DNA of 47,251 nt from Aeromicrobium sp. IC_218 (lineage in GTDB: Bacteria > Actinomycetota > Actinomycetes > Propionibacteriales > Nocardioidaceae), in the NCBI RefSeq assembly GCF_004336805.1, contig NZ_SJXM01000019.1, positions 1 to 47,251 of the forward strand. The letters are read 5' to 3'. Both the position numbers and the translations under genes were made by a program. The notes under the pieces were generated by a model. It did not search any database, had not been told where the DNA came from, and saw nothing but the letters and a program-made list of their open reading frames with translations. This document shows positions 23,190-31,251 of this stretch, piece after piece. How positions within the stretch are numbered: the first letter of the stretch is position 1; each line of letters starts with the position of its first letter.

Positions 23190-23700
23190 GCCCGTCCGGC
23201 TCGGCCTGGCCCTCGCCCTCACCGCCGTGCTGGTCGCGGTGGGGGCGGGGCCGGCCTCGGCGCACGCCTCGCTGCTGTCGACCGACCCGGCCGACGGCAC
23301 CACCGTCGAGGCCGTCCCCGAGCAGGTCACGCTGACGTTCAACGAGAACATCGGCAACCCCGCCTACGTCGCGATCACCGCGCCGGACGGCGAGCAGCTC
23401 GAGCTGGCCGACGTGAAGGCGGTCGACCACACGGTCACCGCCACCGTCGAGCCGTCCGGCCTGCGCGGCGTCCACGAGATGTCGTACCGCGTCGTGTCGG
23501 CCGACGGCCACCCCGTCAAGGGCACCGTCGTGTTCACCACCACGACCGGCGACACCGTCGATCCCGTGGCGACCAGCGCCGACGCCAGCCAGGAGTCGTT
23601 CCTGCACCGCCACCGCGAGCACGTCTGGTGGGCCGGAGCCGCCGTCGTGGTCGCCCTCGTCCTGCTGCTCGTGCCGCTCCGCCGGAGGTCCACCCGATGA
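23170..23700 (+). CDS. copC: CopC-domain copper-binding protein
   Basis: A 176-aa exported, membrane-anchored CopC protein. Signal-peptide cleavage after PASA (residue 31) yields N-terminal HASLLSTDPADG, with the His of the copper(II) site; the later VSADGHPVKGTVVF block carries the second conserved His and Asp. A C-terminal helix (VWWAGAAVVVALVLLLVPL) holds it at the membrane. It probably hands copper to the CopD partner encoded immediately after. GTG 23170 has GGGAG upstream; the gene overlaps ycnI by 20 nt and copD by 4 nt (ATGA). Assignment is firm. Confidence 0.9.
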   Translation: MRVPTPEPVRLGLALALTAVLVAVGAGPASAHASLLSTDPADGTTVEAVPEQVTLTFNENIGNPAYVAITAPDGEQLELADVKAVDHTVTATVEPSGLRGVHEMSYRVVSADGHPVKGTVVFTTTTGDTVDPVATSADASQESFLHRHREHVWWAGAAVVVALVLLLVPLRRRSTR

Positions 23701-25688
23701 GCACCGCCACCGACACCCCCCGCGACGCCGCGCCCCGCGTCGGCACCGTGCGGTTCACCGCCGTGGCCTTCGTGGTCGCGCTCGGTGCCGTCGTCGCCTT
23801 CCTGAGCCTGGGCGGCGGCGCTCCCGAGGAGGCGCCGCCGGGCATCCCCGACCCGGGCCTCGTCGTCGGCTGGGGGGTGCCGGTGGCCAAGCTGCTGTCG
23901 GACGTCCTGGCGGTCACGGTCGTCGGCTTCCTGGTGCTGGCCGTGTTCCTGCTTCCCGGCCGCGGCGACCGGGTCGAGGGCCTCGCGGTCGACGCGGTCG
24001 CCCGCTCGCGCACGGCGGCCGTCGCCTGGTCGGTGACCAGCCTGGCGCTCTACGTGCTGACCGCGGCCGACACCTTCGCCCAGCCGTTGTCCGGTCTACG
24101 CCCGGGCTACGTGGTCTCGTTCGCCGACAGCGAGCTGGGCCGCGGCATGCTGCTGCAGGCCGCGCTCGCGCTGGTCCTGGCGGTGCTGCTCCGCTGGACG
24201 GTCGGCGTGCGGGCCCTCGCGCTGGCGCTCGGCCTCGCGCTGGCCAGCCTCGCGCCGGTCGCGCTCACCGGGCACTCGGCGTCCGCCGGCGGGCACGACC
24301 TGGCCACCATCAGCCTGCTGCTGCACCTCGTCGGCGCGACCCTCTGGGTCGGCGGGCTCGGCGCGCTGGGCTGGGTCGCGCTGCGCCGCAGCAAGCGGCT
24401 CGAGCCGGCGATCGCCCGGTTCTCGCCGCTGGCCACCTGGTCGCTCGTGATCGTCGGGCTGTCCGGCGTCGTCAACGCCTCCACCCGCATCGACTCGCTG
24501 TCGGACCTGTTCTCGTCCGGCTACGGACGCCTGCTGCTGGCCAAGACGGCCGCGCTGGTCGTCCTGGGCGCGCTCGGCTGGCTGCACCGGCGTCGCATCG
24601 CCGGGAGCGGCGGCTCGTTCCTGCGCCTCGCCGCCGGCGAGCTGCTGGTCATGGCCGGCACCATCGGCCTGGCCGTCGCCCTGTCCCGCACGCCGACCCC
24701 GGTCGGCGAGGACGTGCTGAGCGCCGCCGAGACGCTCATCGGCGGCCCCATGCCGGCCGACCCGTCGGTCTCGCGCTTCCTGCTCGGCCACTCGGCCAGC
24801 GGGTTCGGGCTCACCGTGCTCGCCCTGGGCACGGCGCTCTACCTCTACGGCGTCGTGAAGCTGCGTCGCCGCGGCGACCGGTGGCCGGTCGGCCGCACGA
24901 TCTCGTGGCTGCTGGGCATGCTCGTCGTCGGCTGGGCGACGCTCGGCGGCCTCGCCGAGTACTCGCACGTGATGTTCAGCGCGCACATGATCGCGCACAT
25001 GCTGCTGTCGATGGTGGCGCCCATCTTCCTGGTGCTCGGCGCCCCGGTCACGCTCGCGCTGCGGACGCTGCCCGGTCCGCGCCAGCCCGGTGAGGTCGGC
25101 CCACGCCAGCTGCTGCTGTCGCTGCTGCACTCGCGGTTCGCGCGCCTGTGGACGCACCCGGTCGTGGCCGCGGTCATCTTCGTCGGCAGCCTCTACGGGC
25201 TGTACTTCACGCCGCTGTTCGAGGCGCTCATGCGCTGGCACCTGGGCCACGCGCTCATGGACGTCCACTTCCTGCTGGCCGGGTCGCTGTTCTACTACGT
25301 CCTCATCGGCATCGACCCCAGCCCTCGCCAGCTGGCTCCGCCGCTGCGGTTCGCGATGCTGCTGTTCACGATCCCGTTCCACGCCTTCTTCTCGGTGGCG
25401 GTCATGTCGGCCAGCCAGGTCATCGCGGACCGCTACTGGCTCGACCTCGACCGGCCCTTCGCCACCGACCTGCTGCGCGACCAGTACGTCGGCGGCAGCG
25501 TCGCCTGGGCGCTGGGAGAGGTGCCGCTCATCCTGGTCATGGGGGCGCTGCTGGTGCAGTGGGTGCGCTCGGACCAGCGCGAGGCGCGGCGCAAGGACCG
25601 CAAGGCCGACAGCGACGGCGACGCCGAGCTCGAGCAGTACAACGCCTGGCTCGCCCAGCTGCCGCACGAGCGCCGCATCCAGCGCTGA
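23697..25688 (+). CDS. CopD-CtaG fusion membrane protein
   Basis: A 663-aa integral membrane protein with two recognisable parts. The N-terminal half (about residues 50-340) is CopD-like, a copper importer domain: LTGHSASAGGHDLATISLLL, HLVGATLWVGGLGALGWV and SGVVNASTRI hold the conserved His and Gly residues. The C-terminal half (about 385-640) is a caa3-type CtaG assembly factor: EYSHVMFSAHMIAHMLLSMV, GHALMDVHFLLAGSLFYY and the IPFHAFFSVAVMS helix. Such fusions are common in actinobacteria and are thought to bring copper in and pass it to cytochrome oxidase. GGAGG lies before ATG 23697, which overlaps copC. Hairpins follow the gene. Confidence 0.9.
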   Translation: MSTATDTPRDAAPRVGTVRFTAVAFVVALGAVVAFLSLGGGAPEEAPPGIPDPGLVVGWGVPVAKLLSDVLAVTVVGFLVLAVFLLPGRGDRVEGLAVDAVARSRTAAVAWSVTSLALYVLTAADTFAQPLSGLRPGYVVSFADSELGRGMLLQAALALVLAVLLRWTVGVRALALALGLALASLAPVALTGHSASAGGHDLATISLLLHLVGATLWVGGLGALGWVALRRSKRLEPAIARFSPLATWSLVIVGLSGVVNASTRIDSLSDLFSSGYGRLLLAKTAALVVLGALGWLHRRRIAGSGGSFLRLAAGELLVMAGTIGLAVALSRTPTPVGEDVLSAAETLIGGPMPADPSVSRFLLGHSASGFGLTVLALGTALYLYGVVKLRRRGDRWPVGRTISWLLGMLVVGWATLGGLAEYSHVMFSAHMIAHMLLSMVAPIFLVLGAPVTLALRTLPGPRQPGEVGPRQLLLSLLHSRFARLWTHPVVAAVIFVGSLYGLYFTPLFEALMRWHLGHALMDVHFLLAGSLFYYVLIGIDPSPRQLAPPLRFAMLLFTIPFHAFFSVAVMSASQVIADRYWLDLDRPFATDLLRDQYVGGSVAWALGEVPLILVMGALLVQWVRSDQREARRKDRKADSDGDAELEQYNAWLAQLPHERRIQR

Positions 25689-25704
25689 CCCCGGTCGTGA
25701 CGGG

Positions 25705-25725
25705 TCCCTTCGACAGGCTCAGGGA
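25705..25725. repeat. Dispersed palindromic repeat copy
   Basis: TCCCT, an 11-nt core and AGGGA form a 21-bp palindrome, 16 nt past the copD stop. Its core is the reverse complement of the core in the 17431-17627 units with minor changes, so it belongs to the same family. Confidence 0.65.
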
Positions 25726-25766
25726 ACGGGGGCGCCCGACCAGCCGGTCGCATCACCCCAGGGACG

Positions 25767-25806
25767 CACGACGGCCGGCACCCCGTGAGGGATGCCGGCC
25801 GTCGTG
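25767..25806. terminator. Bidirectional hairpin terminator between copD and sodA
   Basis: Perfect 14-bp arms (25767-25780 and 25793-25806) with a 12-nt loop lie between two convergent genes. Absence of a U-tract is normal for this GC-rich genome. Confidence 0.75.
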
Positions 25807-25818
25807 GCGCCGGGGCGG

Positions 25819-26436
25819 TCAGAAGATGATCTGGCCGCCGCTGGTCGCCGCCGTGAAGCGCTCCTGGGCGTCGGCCCAGTTGACGATGTTCCACCACGCC
25901 TTGACGTAGTCCGCCTTGACGTTGAGGTAGTCCAGGTAGAAGGCGTGCTCCCACATGTCCAGCTGCGCGATCGGGATCAGCGTGGCCGGGATGTTGGACT
26001 GCTGGTCGTACAGCTGCACGACGAGCAGCTTCTGGCCCAGGGTGTCCCAGGCGAGGATGGACCAGCCGGAGCCCTGGATGGTCAGGGCGACCTGCTCGAA
26101 GTGCGCGCGGAACTTGTCGAACGAGCCGAAGTTGTCGTCGATGGCCGCGGCCAGCTCGCCGGTCGGCTTGTCGCCGCCGTCCGGGGAGAGGTTCTTCCAG
26201 AAGATCGAGTGGTTGATGTGGCCACCGAGGTTGAACGAGAGGTTCTTCTCGATGCCGGCGATCGCGCCGAAGCTGTCGGTGGCGCGCGCCTCCTCGAGCT
26301 TCTCGATCGCCGTGTTCAGGCCGGTGACGTACGTGTTGTGGTGCTTGGAGTGGTGCAGCTCCATGATCTTGCCGGAGATGAACGGGTCGAGCGCGCCGTA
26401 GTCGTACGGCAGCTCGGGCAGGGTGTAGTCAGCCAC
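25819..26436 (-). CDS. sodA: Superoxide dismutase, Fe/Mn family
   Basis: A 205-aa enzyme that converts superoxide to oxygen and peroxide in the cytoplasm. All four metal ligands are visible: His of [13 protein letters not shown], His of [10 protein letters not shown], then Asp and His of [13 protein letters not shown]. The family ends [13 protein letters not shown] and [15 protein letters not shown] are present. Residue patterns do not separate manganese from iron safely. The start is GTG at 26436 with GAGGAGG four nt upstream. A small hairpin (26454-26470) lies in the leader just before the ribosome site. With the manganese catalase elsewhere in the window the cell can handle both superoxide and peroxide. 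Confidence 0.95.
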   Translation of the reverse strand: MADYTLPELPYDYGALDPFISGKIMELHHSKHHNTYVTGLNTAIEKLEEARATDSFGAIAGIEKNLSFNLGGHINHSIFWKNLSPDGGDKPTGELAAAIDDNFGSFDKFRAHFEQVALTIQGSGWSILAWDTLGQKLLVVQLYDQQSNIPATLIPIAQLDMWEHAFYLDYLNVKADYVKAWWNIVNWADAQERFTAATSGGQIIF

Positions 26437-26607
26437 GGATCCTCCTCAGGGCACCGGGCTCGTGGCCCGGCTCATGTTCTGTTGTCGGGTGGTGACCCCA
26501 TCCTGTCAGGCGCCCGTGCGGGCGCAAGGGTGGTCCTGCCAGGCGGACGCACGACCGACACGAGCGGGGGTCGGCCCCGACCACGCGGGCGGCGTGGAGC
26601 CATGACC

Positions 26608-26643
26608 TAGTCTGTCCTCTGACGCGCGGGCCGCCCGGCCCGC
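26608..26643 (+). promoter_or_regulatory. -10 box and leader hairpin of the phosphatidyltransferase operon
   Basis: TAGTCT at 26608-26613 is a reasonable -10 box; the leader then forms a 7-bp hairpin (GCGGGCC at 26626-26632 with GGCCCGC at 26637-26643) ahead of AAGGAGG at 26653-26659. No clear -35 is seen. Confidence 0.35.
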
Positions 26644-26663
26644 AGGAGTGCCAAGGAGGCGCG

Positions 26664-27248
26664 GTGGCGGACGACCGGATCCTCACGATCCCGAACGCGC
26701 TGAGCTTCCTGCGCCTGCTCCTCGTGCCGGTCTTCCTGTGGCTCGTCCTGGGCCCCGAGCTCGACGAGATCGCCCTGCTGGTCCTCATGGCCTCGGGCAT
26801 CACCGACTACCTCGACGGCAAGCTCGCCCGCGACCTGGGCCAGATGTCCAAGATCGGCGCGATCCTCGACCCCGTCGCCGACCGGCTGTACATCCTGGCC
26901 GTCGTCGTCGGCCTGGGCATGCGCGACATCATCCCGTGGTGGCTGGCCGTCCTGCTGCCGCTGCGCGACGTCTTCCTGTTCGGCCTGGTGCCGTTCCTGC
27001 GCACCCGCGGCTACAGCTCGCTGCCCGTCCACTTCCTGGGCAAGGCGGCTACCGCGGCGCTGCTCTACGCGTTCCCGCTGCTGCTGCTCGGCGACGGGTC
27101 CGGCACGGTCGCCGACCTCGCCAACGTCTTCGGCTGGGCCTTCACCATCTGGGGCGTCGGCCTCTACTGGTGGGCCGGCGTGCTCTACGCCTTCCAGGTC
27201 CAGCGCCTCCTCTCGACCATGCCGCGGGTGACCCGGGCGGCGTCATGA
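26664..27248 (+). CDS. CDP-alcohol phosphatidyltransferase (PgsA-like)
   Basis: A 194-aa membrane enzyme that transfers a phosphatidyl group from CDP-diacylglycerol to an alcohol. The signature DGx2ARx8Gx3Dx3D is complete: DGKLAR, eight residues, G, AILD, PVAD (residues about 51-74). Five or six helices surround it. The position before DUF881-DUF1290-DUF881-gcvH matches the gene annotated pgsA2 in mycobacteria, so phosphatidylglycerophosphate or cardiolipin synthesis is likely; the acceptor cannot be read from sequence. GTG 26664 has AAGGAGG five nt upstream. The stop overlaps the next start (ATGA). Confidence 0.88.
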   Translation: MADDRILTIPNALSFLRLLLVPVFLWLVLGPELDEIALLVLMASGITDYLDGKLARDLGQMSKIGAILDPVADRLYILAVVVGLGMRDIIPWWLAVLLPLRDVFLFGLVPFLRTRGYSSLPVHFLGKAATAALLYAFPLLLLGDGSGTVADLANVFGWAFTIWGVGLYWWAGVLYAFQVQRLLSTMPRVTRAAS

Positions 27249-28033
27249 CGCCCGTCCGCACCCCGTCGGGCACGTTCGAGCCCAGCGTCCTGGACACCAT
27301 CGCCGCGAACGCGCTCGACGACGACTACTACGAGGTCCGCGCGGGCCGGTACGCCCGGTCGCGCGGGTGGGTCGCGGCGTCGGTGCTCGTGCTGTTCGGC
27401 GTCATGGTGACCATCGCGATCGTCCAGACCCGCGACGAGTCGCTCGACCGCCAGGTGGCCCGCGAGACGCTCGTGTCCGACATTCGCGCCCGCCAGGAGT
27501 CGCTCGGACGCGTCCAGGACACTCAGCGGACGCTGCGCTCGGAGGTCGCGGCGCTGCAGGCGGCCGCGGGCGACGAGGACCCCGACTACTCGGTGCGCCA
27601 GGTGCAGGCCGCCGACGTGCCGGTCGACGGCCCGGGCGTGGTGGTGCGCGTCGACGACGCCTCCGACGCCGTGCGCGTGACCGACCGCGACCTGCGCCTG
27701 CTCGTCAACGGACTGTGGGGCGCGGGGGCCGAGGCCGTGGCGGTCGACGGCCACCGCATCGGCACGCTGACGGCCATCCACGAGGCCGGCGGCGCGATCA
27801 CGGTCAACTACTCCGCGGTCAACCCGCCGTACAAGGTCGAGGCGATCGGCGACAGCCGTGCCCTGGCCGACGGATTCACCGAGGGCCCGTTCGGCGAGTA
27901 CTGGCGCATCCGCCAGGACGAGGTGGGCCTGAAGTTCGACATGCAGCGCGCCGATGAGCTCCAGCTCCCGGCCGTCCCCGGCGAGCGCGCCCGCGTCCGC
28001 CACGCGAAGGTGTGGGAGGGAGCGAAGAAGTGA
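27245..28033 (+). CDS. DUF881 family membrane protein (first copy)
   Basis: A 262-aa protein: a cytoplasmic N-terminus, one membrane helix (WVAASVLVLFGVMVTIAIVQ at about 43-62), a coiled-coil stretch (about 70-105) and an extracellular DUF881 domain. Typical DUF881 segments are GPGVVVRVDD, LRLLVNGLWGAGAEAVAVDG, and PPYKVEAIGD. The function of the family is unknown; it is conserved in this gene order in actinobacteria and resembles division or wall-associated single-pass proteins in topology. The ATG overlaps the phosphatidyltransferase stop, and its own stop overlaps the next GTG start, so the genes are coupled. Confidence 0.88.
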   Translation: MTPVRTPSGTFEPSVLDTIAANALDDDYYEVRAGRYARSRGWVAASVLVLFGVMVTIAIVQTRDESLDRQVARETLVSDIRARQESLGRVQDTQRTLRSEVAALQAAAGDEDPDYSVRQVQAADVPVDGPGVVVRVDDASDAVRVTDRDLRLLVNGLWGAGAEAVAVDGHRIGTLTAIHEAGGAITVNYSAVNPPYKVEAIGDSRALADGFTEGPFGEYWRIRQDEVGLKFDMQRADELQLPAVPGERARVRHAKVWEGAKK

Positions 28034-28362
28034 TCCCGGTCATCGGACTCGTCGTCGGTGTGGGGCTCGGCCTGTGGCTGCAGCCCACGGTGCCGCTCGG
28101 CCTGCAGCCCTACCTCCCCATCGCGATCGTCGCGGCGCTCGATGCCGTCATCGGCGCCGGTCGCGCGCTGGGGGAGCGGCGCTTCGACGAGCGCGTCTTC
28201 GTGGTGTCGTTCATCTCCAACGTCGTCATCGCCGCGCTCATCGTGTTCGTCGGTGACCAGCTGGGCGTCGGCTCGCAGCTCTCGACCGCGGTCGTGGTGG
28301 TGCTGGGCATCCGCATCTTCGCCAACATGGCGGCCATCCGCCGACGGGTCTTCCATGCCTGA
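28030..28362 (+). CDS. DUF1290 small basic membrane protein
   Basis: A 110-aa protein with three or four helices, typical of the DUF1290 (Sbp) family: PVIGLVVGVGLGLWLQPTVP, YLPIAIVAALDAVIGAGRA, FDERVFVVSFISNVVIAALI, then IRIFANMAAIRRRVF. The family is known from Bacillus (near ftsZ) and from actinobacteria between two DUF881 genes; biochemical function is unknown. GTG 28030 overlaps the first DUF881 stop (GTGA) and its own end overlaps the second DUF881 gene by 8 nt. Confidence 0.9.
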   Translation: MIPVIGLVVGVGLGLWLQPTVPLGLQPYLPIAIVAALDAVIGAGRALGERRFDERVFVVSFISNVVIAALIVFVGDQLGVGSQLSTAVVVVLGIRIFANMAAIRRRVFHA

Positions 28363-29047
28363 GCCCCGCCGGCGCAAGCTGGTGCCGCAGCTGGTGGTGG
28401 CGGTCCTGCTGGGCGGGCTGGCGTTCGCGGTCACCGTGCAGGTGCGCGGCAACGACTCCGAGGCCTACTCGACGCTGCGCCAGACCGAGCTGGTCGAGCT
28501 GCTCCGCAGCCTGGACGCCGCGAACGAGCGGGCGTCCCAGCAGGTCGACGAGCTCACCCGCACCCGCGACGAGCTGGCCAGCTCCTCGCAGCAGTCGCAG
28601 GCCGCGCAGCGCCAGGCCGACAAGCGCGCCACCCAGCTCGGCATCCTGGCCGGCACGCTCGGCGCCCGCGGTCCCGGCGTCGAGCTGACCATCACCGACC
28701 CCGAGGACGACGTGAACGCGGCGATCCTGCTGGACGCCGTCGAGGAGCTGCGCGACGCCGGCGCCGAGGCGATCGTCGTCAACGGCACCGCGCGGGTCGT
28801 GGCGCAGACCTACTTCGTCGACGAGGGCGACGAGGTGCGGGTCGGCGGACGCACCGTGACGCGTCCGTTCGTCATCGAGGCGATCGGTGATCCGGACACG
28901 CTCGCCGAGGCCATGCGCATCCGTGGCGGCCTGCTCGACCGGGTCGAGAACAGCGGCGGCACCCTCGACATCGACACCCGCGACACGGTCACCATCACGG
29001 CCCTGGCCGACACCCAGGACCCCGAGTACGCTCGTCCCAGCTCATGA
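28355..29047 (+). CDS. DUF881 family membrane protein (second copy)
   Basis: A 230-aa protein with the same layout as the first DUF881 copy: basic N-terminus, one helix (QLVVAVLLGGLAFAVTVQV), a coiled-coil stretch rich in Glu/Gln/Arg (about 45-95) and an extracellular DUF881 domain (GPGVELTITD, AVEELRDAGAEAIVVNG, VTRPFVIEAIGDPDTLAEAM). The coiled coil suggests pairing, perhaps with the first copy. It begins 8 nt inside the DUF1290 gene and is followed by gcvH after 29 nt. Function unknown. Confidence 0.88.
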   Translation: MPEPRRRKLVPQLVVAVLLGGLAFAVTVQVRGNDSEAYSTLRQTELVELLRSLDAANERASQQVDELTRTRDELASSSQQSQAAQRQADKRATQLGILAGTLGARGPGVELTITDPEDDVNAAILLDAVEELRDAGAEAIVVNGTARVVAQTYFVDEGDEVRVGGRTVTRPFVIEAIGDPDTLAEAMRIRGGLLDRVENSGGTLDIDTRDTVTITALADTQDPEYARPSS

Positions 29048-29076
29048 CCCCCCACCCCCCGACCAGGAGCGTTTGA

Positions 29077-29454
29077 GTGACCCCCGAAGACCTGTACTAC
29101 ACCGAGGAGCACGAGTGGGTGCGCCTCGACGACGACGTGGCCGTCGTCGGCATCACCGACTACGCGCAGGACGCGCTCGGCGACATCGTCTACATCGACC
29201 TGCCGGCCGTGGGTGACACGGTCGAGGCCGGCGCGGTCGTGGGCGAGCTGGAGTCGACCAAGTCGGTCAGCGACATCTACGCGCCCGTCTCCGGAGAGGT
29301 CATCGCCCGCAACGACGCCCTCGAGGGTGGCCCGGAGGTCGTGAACTCCGACCCGTACGGCGAGGGCTGGCTGGTCAAGATCCGCGCCAGCGACGACGAC
29401 CCGCGCGCCGGCCTGCTCGAGGCCGAGGCGTACGCCGCCCTCACCCGCGCGTAG
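29077..29454 (+). CDS. gcvH: Glycine cleavage system H protein
   Basis: A 125-aa lipoyl carrier of the glycine cleavage system. Its lipoylated Lys is K62 in [20 protein letters not shown], and [11 protein letters not shown] at the N-terminus and [12 protein letters not shown] near the C-terminus are family hallmarks. It shuttles the aminomethyl group between GcvP and GcvT. GTG 29077 has AGGAG about nine nt upstream. The partner gcvP lies 5 kb downstream with its own riboswitch, while gcvT is not in the window. Confidence 0.95.
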   Translation: MTPEDLYYTEEHEWVRLDDDVAVVGITDYAQDALGDIVYIDLPAVGDTVEAGAVVGELESTKSVSDIYAPVSGEVIARNDALEGGPEVVNSDPYGEGWLVKIRASDDDPRAGLLEAEAYAALTRA

Positions 29455-29488
29455 CACGAACGGGCAGCGCCGGCCGGACCGTCACTGG

Positions 29489-29494
29489 TAGGTT
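29489..29494 (+). promoter_or_regulatory. Possible -10 box upstream of garA
   Basis: TAGGTT in the gcvH-garA gap; transcription would start near 29501, directly at the conserved motif of 29502-29523. No -35 element is clear. Confidence 0.35.
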
Positions 29495-29501
29495 GGAGCC
29501 C

Positions 29502-29523
29502 AACACTCACCCTTCCCTTGACG
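29502..29523 (+). promoter_or_regulatory. Motif shared with the promoter of the second MerR gene
   Basis: This 22-nt stretch (beginning AACACTCACCCTTCCCTTGA) matches 32944-32965 at 18 of 22 positions. It sits between the likely transcription start and the ribosome site of garA. A binding site for one of the two MerR proteins encoded here is an obvious candidate. Confidence 0.5.
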
Positions 29524-29544
29524 GCAAGCTTCAGGAGGCGAGCG

Positions 29545-30006
29545 ATGTCCTCGGACACGGACGGACCGGTCGACAACCCCGGGGCCGAGGAGAGCGACGT
29601 CGAGAAGACGTCGACCATCTCGGTGCGCGGCATCGAGGTCGACACCGAGGAGATGTCGACCGACGACGTCGCCGCGGTCGAGGGCCTGCCCGAGGGCAGC
29701 GCGCTGCTCCTCGTCCAGCGTGGTCCGGGTGCCGGTGCCCGGTTCCTGCTCGACCGCGACACGGTCACGGTCGGGCGTCACCCCGACAGCGACATCTTCC
29801 TCGACGACATCACCGTCTCGCGGCGTCACGCGACGTTCACGCGCGTCGACGCGGGCTTCCAGGTCAGCGACCTGGGCAGCCTCAACGGCACCTACGTCAA
29901 CCGTGACCGCATCGACGGTGACATCGCCCTGAGCAACGGCGACGAGGTGCAGATCGGCAAGTACCGCCTGATCTACGTCGCGTCGGTCGGGGGAGCCTCG
30001 GTGTGA
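29545..30006 (+). CDS. garA: FHA-domain regulator, GarA/OdhI family
   Basis: A 153-aa forkhead-associated protein. The FHA fold occupies about residues 55-145, with VGRHPDSDIFLDDITVSRRH and LGSLNGTYVN forming the phosphothreonine pocket. The N-terminal tail contains VEKTSTISV (T22, S23, T24) where GarA and OdhI have their kinase-targeted threonines. In mycobacteria and corynebacteria the unphosphorylated protein inhibits 2-oxoglutarate dehydrogenase and adjusts glutamate metabolism, and phosphorylation by PknB/PknG relieves this. AGGAGG at 29533-29538 supports ATG 29545. The gene order gcvH-garA-merR matches that in mycobacteria. Confidence 0.9.
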   Translation: MSSDTDGPVDNPGAEESDVEKTSTISVRGIEVDTEEMSTDDVAAVEGLPEGSALLLVQRGPGAGARFLLDRDTVTVGRHPDSDIFLDDITVSRRHATFTRVDAGFQVSDLGSLNGTYVNRDRIDGDIALSNGDEVQIGKYRLIYVASVGGASV

Positions 30007-30716
30007 CCGAGACGTTCGCCGAGCTTCCGCGGCTCGGGATCGGCAAGGTCCTGGACGAGCTCCTGCCCGAGTTCCCCGACCTGACGATCACCAAGATCCG
30101 CTACCTGGAGTCCCAGGGACTGATCGAGCCCGAGCGCACGCCGTCCGGGTACCGCAAGTTCACCTACGGCGACGTCGAGCGACTCCGCTTCGTGCTGCGC
30201 AAGCAGCGCGACGACTTCTGGCCGCTCAGCCACATCCGCCAGGTCCTGGACGACATGGACCAGGGCGTCGTCCCGCCCACCGAGCTGGGCGAGACGGTCG
30301 CCGTCCCGCACCTGAAGCTGGCCGAGGACGGCCTGCCGAGCGCCGAGACGTTCTCGAGCCGGCGCAGCCAGGTGCGGCTGTCGCGCGAGGAGCTGCTGGC
30401 CTCGGCCCGCATCTCCGAGGAGATGCTCGACGCCGCCGAGCAGTTCGGCCTGGTGCGCCGGGCCAACCGGGCCTACTACGACGGCCACGCGCTGCAGGTC
30501 GCGGCGCTGGTCGCCGAGTTCACCGCGCTCGGCGTCCAGCCGCGTCACCTGCGCATCTTCCGCCAGGCCGTCGACCGCGAGATCGGCCTGTTCGACCAGG
30601 TCGTCGAGCCGCGCCGTCGGTCCGAGGACCCGCAGCAGGCCGCCCAGGCCGTGGCCGAGCTGGCCGCGCTCGCCGTCCGCCTGCACACCGTGATGCTCCA
30701 GGACGGGCTGGGCTGA
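30003..30716 (+). CDS. ftsR: MerR-family regulator, FtsR-like
   Basis: A 237-aa regulator with an N-terminal MerR winged helix (residues about 10-80: GIGKVLDELLPEFPDLTITK, YLESQGLIEPERTPSGYRKF). Instead of the usual metal-binding tail it has a longer helical C-terminal domain. Its place directly after garA is that of ftsR in corynebacteria and of the equivalent mycobacterial gene, so involvement in division-gene control is likely. The GTG start overlaps the garA stop (GTGA), so both proteins should be made together. Target promoters are not shown by the sequence; the motif near garA is a candidate. Confidence 0.85.
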   Translation: MTETFAELPRLGIGKVLDELLPEFPDLTITKIRYLESQGLIEPERTPSGYRKFTYGDVERLRFVLRKQRDDFWPLSHIRQVLDDMDQGVVPPTELGETVAVPHLKLAEDGLPSAETFSSRRSQVRLSREELLASARISEEMLDAAEQFGLVRRANRAYYDGHALQVAALVAEFTALGVQPRHLRIFRQAVDREIGLFDQVVEPRRRSEDPQQAAQAVAELAALAVRLHTVMLQDGLG

Positions 30717-30721
30717 GTCCC

Positions 30722-31186
30722 GTGCGCGAGGTCGAGGTCGTCGGCGTCCGGGTGGAGATGCCCTCCAGCCAGCCGCTCGTCCTGCTCCGCGAGGCCGAGG
30801 GCAACCGCTACCTGCCGATCTGGATCGGCGCCGTCGAGGCCACGGCCATCGCCTACGCCCACCAGGGCACCGTCTCGCCGCGTCCGCTCACCCACGAGCT
30901 CATGGCCACGCTGGTCGAGGCGCTCGGCGACGAGCTCACCGAGGTGCGCATCGTCGACGTGCGCGACAACGTCTTCTACGCCGAGCTCGTGTTCGCCTCC
31001 GGCGTGCAGGTCAGCGCCCGCCCGTCGGACTCGATCGCCCTGGCGCTGCGCAGCGGCACCCGCATCGTGTGCGCCGAGGACGTCCTCGACGCCGCCTCCA
31101 TCTCCACGTCCCAGGACGAGGACGAGGAGATCGAGAAGTTCCGCGAGTTCCTCGACGAGATCGAGCCCGAGGACTTCGACCGCTAG
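30722..31186 (+). CDS. Bifunctional nuclease family protein (DUF151)
   Basis: A 154-aa protein of the DUF151 family, some members of which have DNase and RNase activity. Typical segments are VEMPSSQPLVLLREAEGNRY, LPIWIGAVEATAIA, RPLTHELMATLVEALG, and VQVSARPSDSIALALRSG (the conserved SARPSDAIAL block). The acidic C-terminus (DEDEEIEKFREFLDEIEPED) is usual in actinobacterial members. GTG 30722 lies five nt after the ftsR-like gene, in the same order as in mycobacteria. Its nuclease activity is inferred from family members only. Confidence 0.9.
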   Translation: MREVEVVGVRVEMPSSQPLVLLREAEGNRYLPIWIGAVEATAIAYAHQGTVSPRPLTHELMATLVEALGDELTEVRIVDVRDNVFYAELVFASGVQVSARPSDSIALALRSGTRIVCAEDVLDAASISTSQDEDEEIEKFREFLDEIEPEDFDR

Positions 31187-31251
31187 CGGGCGGTTCGGCT
31201 CCGCCCCACCGGGTACCTGTGCTCCGCCGCCACCCAGCGAAGGAGCCCCGC

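Noticed and set aside
24096..25667. Long minus-strand frame opposite copD-ctaG
   Set aside because: No family features and extreme composition; it is a shadow of the CopD-CtaG coding frame.
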